Assembly (NCBI GenBank): GCA_963764505.1
Contig: CAVXSP010000001.1
Coordinates: 3,782,001 to 3,846,000, forward strand
Direction: 5' to 3'
From: CAVXSP01 sp963764505
GTDB taxonomy: Bacteria; Acidobacteriota; Vicinamibacteria; Vicinamibacterales; SCN-69-37
DNA length: 64,000 nucleotides
A model generated the notes under the pieces. That model was not told the DNA's origin. It was given only the letters and a program-made list of their open reading frames with translations, and made no database searches. Position 1 is the stretch's first letter; each line of letters opens with the position of its first letter. A program made the translations under genes and the position numbers. Shown in pieces: positions 63,575 to 64,000 of the stretch.

Positions 63575-63815
63575 GGCCTTGCAGGGCGTGCACGTTGACG
63601 CCGTCGGCATACAGCGGCAGGTCGGACGTCTTGACGTGCTTGTCGTCAACGGTGACCAGCATCAGGTCGATGTCGGACTTCTCCCAGACGACGTCGTGCG
63701 AGAGGCTGCCGCAGAGCAGCACGGCCAGGATCGAGCGGTCGCCTTTGACGTGATCGACCAGCGCGTCGAGCGCGGACGAGAAGCGCTCGCGGACAGCCTG
63801 CGGGTCGGGGCTCAC
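63575..63815 (-). pseudogene. 5' part of a nucleotidyltransferase gene, fused to uvrA sequence
   Basis: From a GTG at 63815: SPDPQAVRERFSSALDALVDHVKGDRSILAVLLCGSLSHDVVWEKSDIDLMLVTVDDKHVKTSDLPLYADGVNVHALQGL. The GS...D-x-D motif (GSLSHDVVWEKSDID) is that of the nucleotidyltransferase superfamily; both aspartates are present. After ADGVNVHA the family normally has some 150 more residues, but here the DNA becomes UvrA-like. So only the 5' third remains. Confidence 0.65.
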
Positions 63816-63894
63816 GCCGTCATCGTAGATCGACGGGCGACGACGGCTCACGCTAAACTGGCGCCACGACGGTGGCACGGTGGTGCGCACGAGA

Positions 63895-64000
63895 GTGAAG
63901 CTTCCGGAGCTTGACATCCGGACCCGCCGGCGATGGCGCGCGTGGCTGGCCAAGCACCACGCGTCGAGCGCCGGCGTGTGGCTCGTCTTCTACAAGGCTC
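63895..64000 (+). CDS. YdeI/OmpD-associated-like protein, 5' part only
   Basis: GTG at 63895 (alternatives 63880 and 63883) opens VKLPELDIRTRRRWRAWLAKHHASSAGVWLVFYKA, running off the window edge. The RxxWRAWLxxHHAxSxGVWLxFYK pattern is that of the YdeI/OmpD-associated family, whose function is unclear. It is divergent from the nucleotidyltransferase fragment across some 79 bp. Confidence 0.6.
   Translation, partial: MKLPELDIRTRRRWRAWLAKHHASSAGVWLVFYKA

Overview
The window is GC-rich bacterial chromosome. The likely source is an Acidobacteriota genome, probably of the Vicinamibacteria type. This is inferred from the mix of a CadC-like regulator with a PD40 propeller, a quinoprotein/diheme cytochrome pair, Tat-exported TIM-barrel proteins, a VKOR-DsbA fusion and an S10-spc-alpha operon with secY-adk-map-infA. 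No rRNA, tRNA, CRISPR array or transposase was found.

Layout. 1-2.2 kb: an edge-truncated secreted alpha/beta hydrolase and an exported protein of unknown function, translationally coupled. 2.4-12.9 kb (minus): a type IV pilus locus. In transcription order it runs outer-membrane barrel, pilB, pilT, pilC, pilin, VKOR-DsbA, ABC ATPase, ABC permease, TPR protein, pilD; the last four overlap by a few bases. 13.1-17.8 kb (plus): Yip1-like membrane protein, HlyD/MacA-type adaptor and two MacB/FtsX-type permeases (the second frameshifted), with no ATPase gene beside them. 17.9-21.5 kb (plus): an EF-G paralogue with altered GTPase motifs, an aldo/keto-reductase remnant and a NYN-LOTUS protein. 21.5-41.2 kb (minus): one long ribosomal supercluster, read from 41.2 kb down: rpsL, rpsG, fusA, the S10 and spc blocks, secY-adk-map-infA-rpmJ, then rpsM-rpsK-rpsD-rpoA-rplQ. 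No tuf gene lies between fusA and rpsJ.

41.5-52.9 kb holds the most unusual feature. Six tandem paralogues (about 350-400 aa, exported) share strong motifs (LSDxxFW, SDNxxSNE, YLGVxPExNFxYI, DIRRGN, LMYKA, FYxSNVExYL) that I cannot assign to a named family. A GT-C-like membrane protein interrupts the array on the opposite strand, and a membrane-embedded spermidine-synthase-like protein lies upstream. 53.1-64 kb: a beta-hydroxyacid dehydrogenase, a Tat-exported sugar-isomerase-like protein, a CadC-like regulator with a phased direct-repeat operator candidate, a secreted cyclophilin, an NTF2-like protein, a frameshifted PQQ dehydrogenase with its diheme cytochrome, a chimeric junction between a nucleotidyltransferase and the 3' part of uvrA, and the start of a YdeI-like gene.

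Two patterns cut across regions. First, several unrelated families of 6-8 bp words (CCAGAAG, GAAGTTC, GGGCTCTG, GGTTCCGA, CATTGCCT) form imperfect palindromes in gaps between genes, many inside the ribosomal operon. Second, all three clear +1 frameshifts have their extra base directly beside a GTAC tetramer, which may mean a systematic sequencing artefact and not true pseudogenes.
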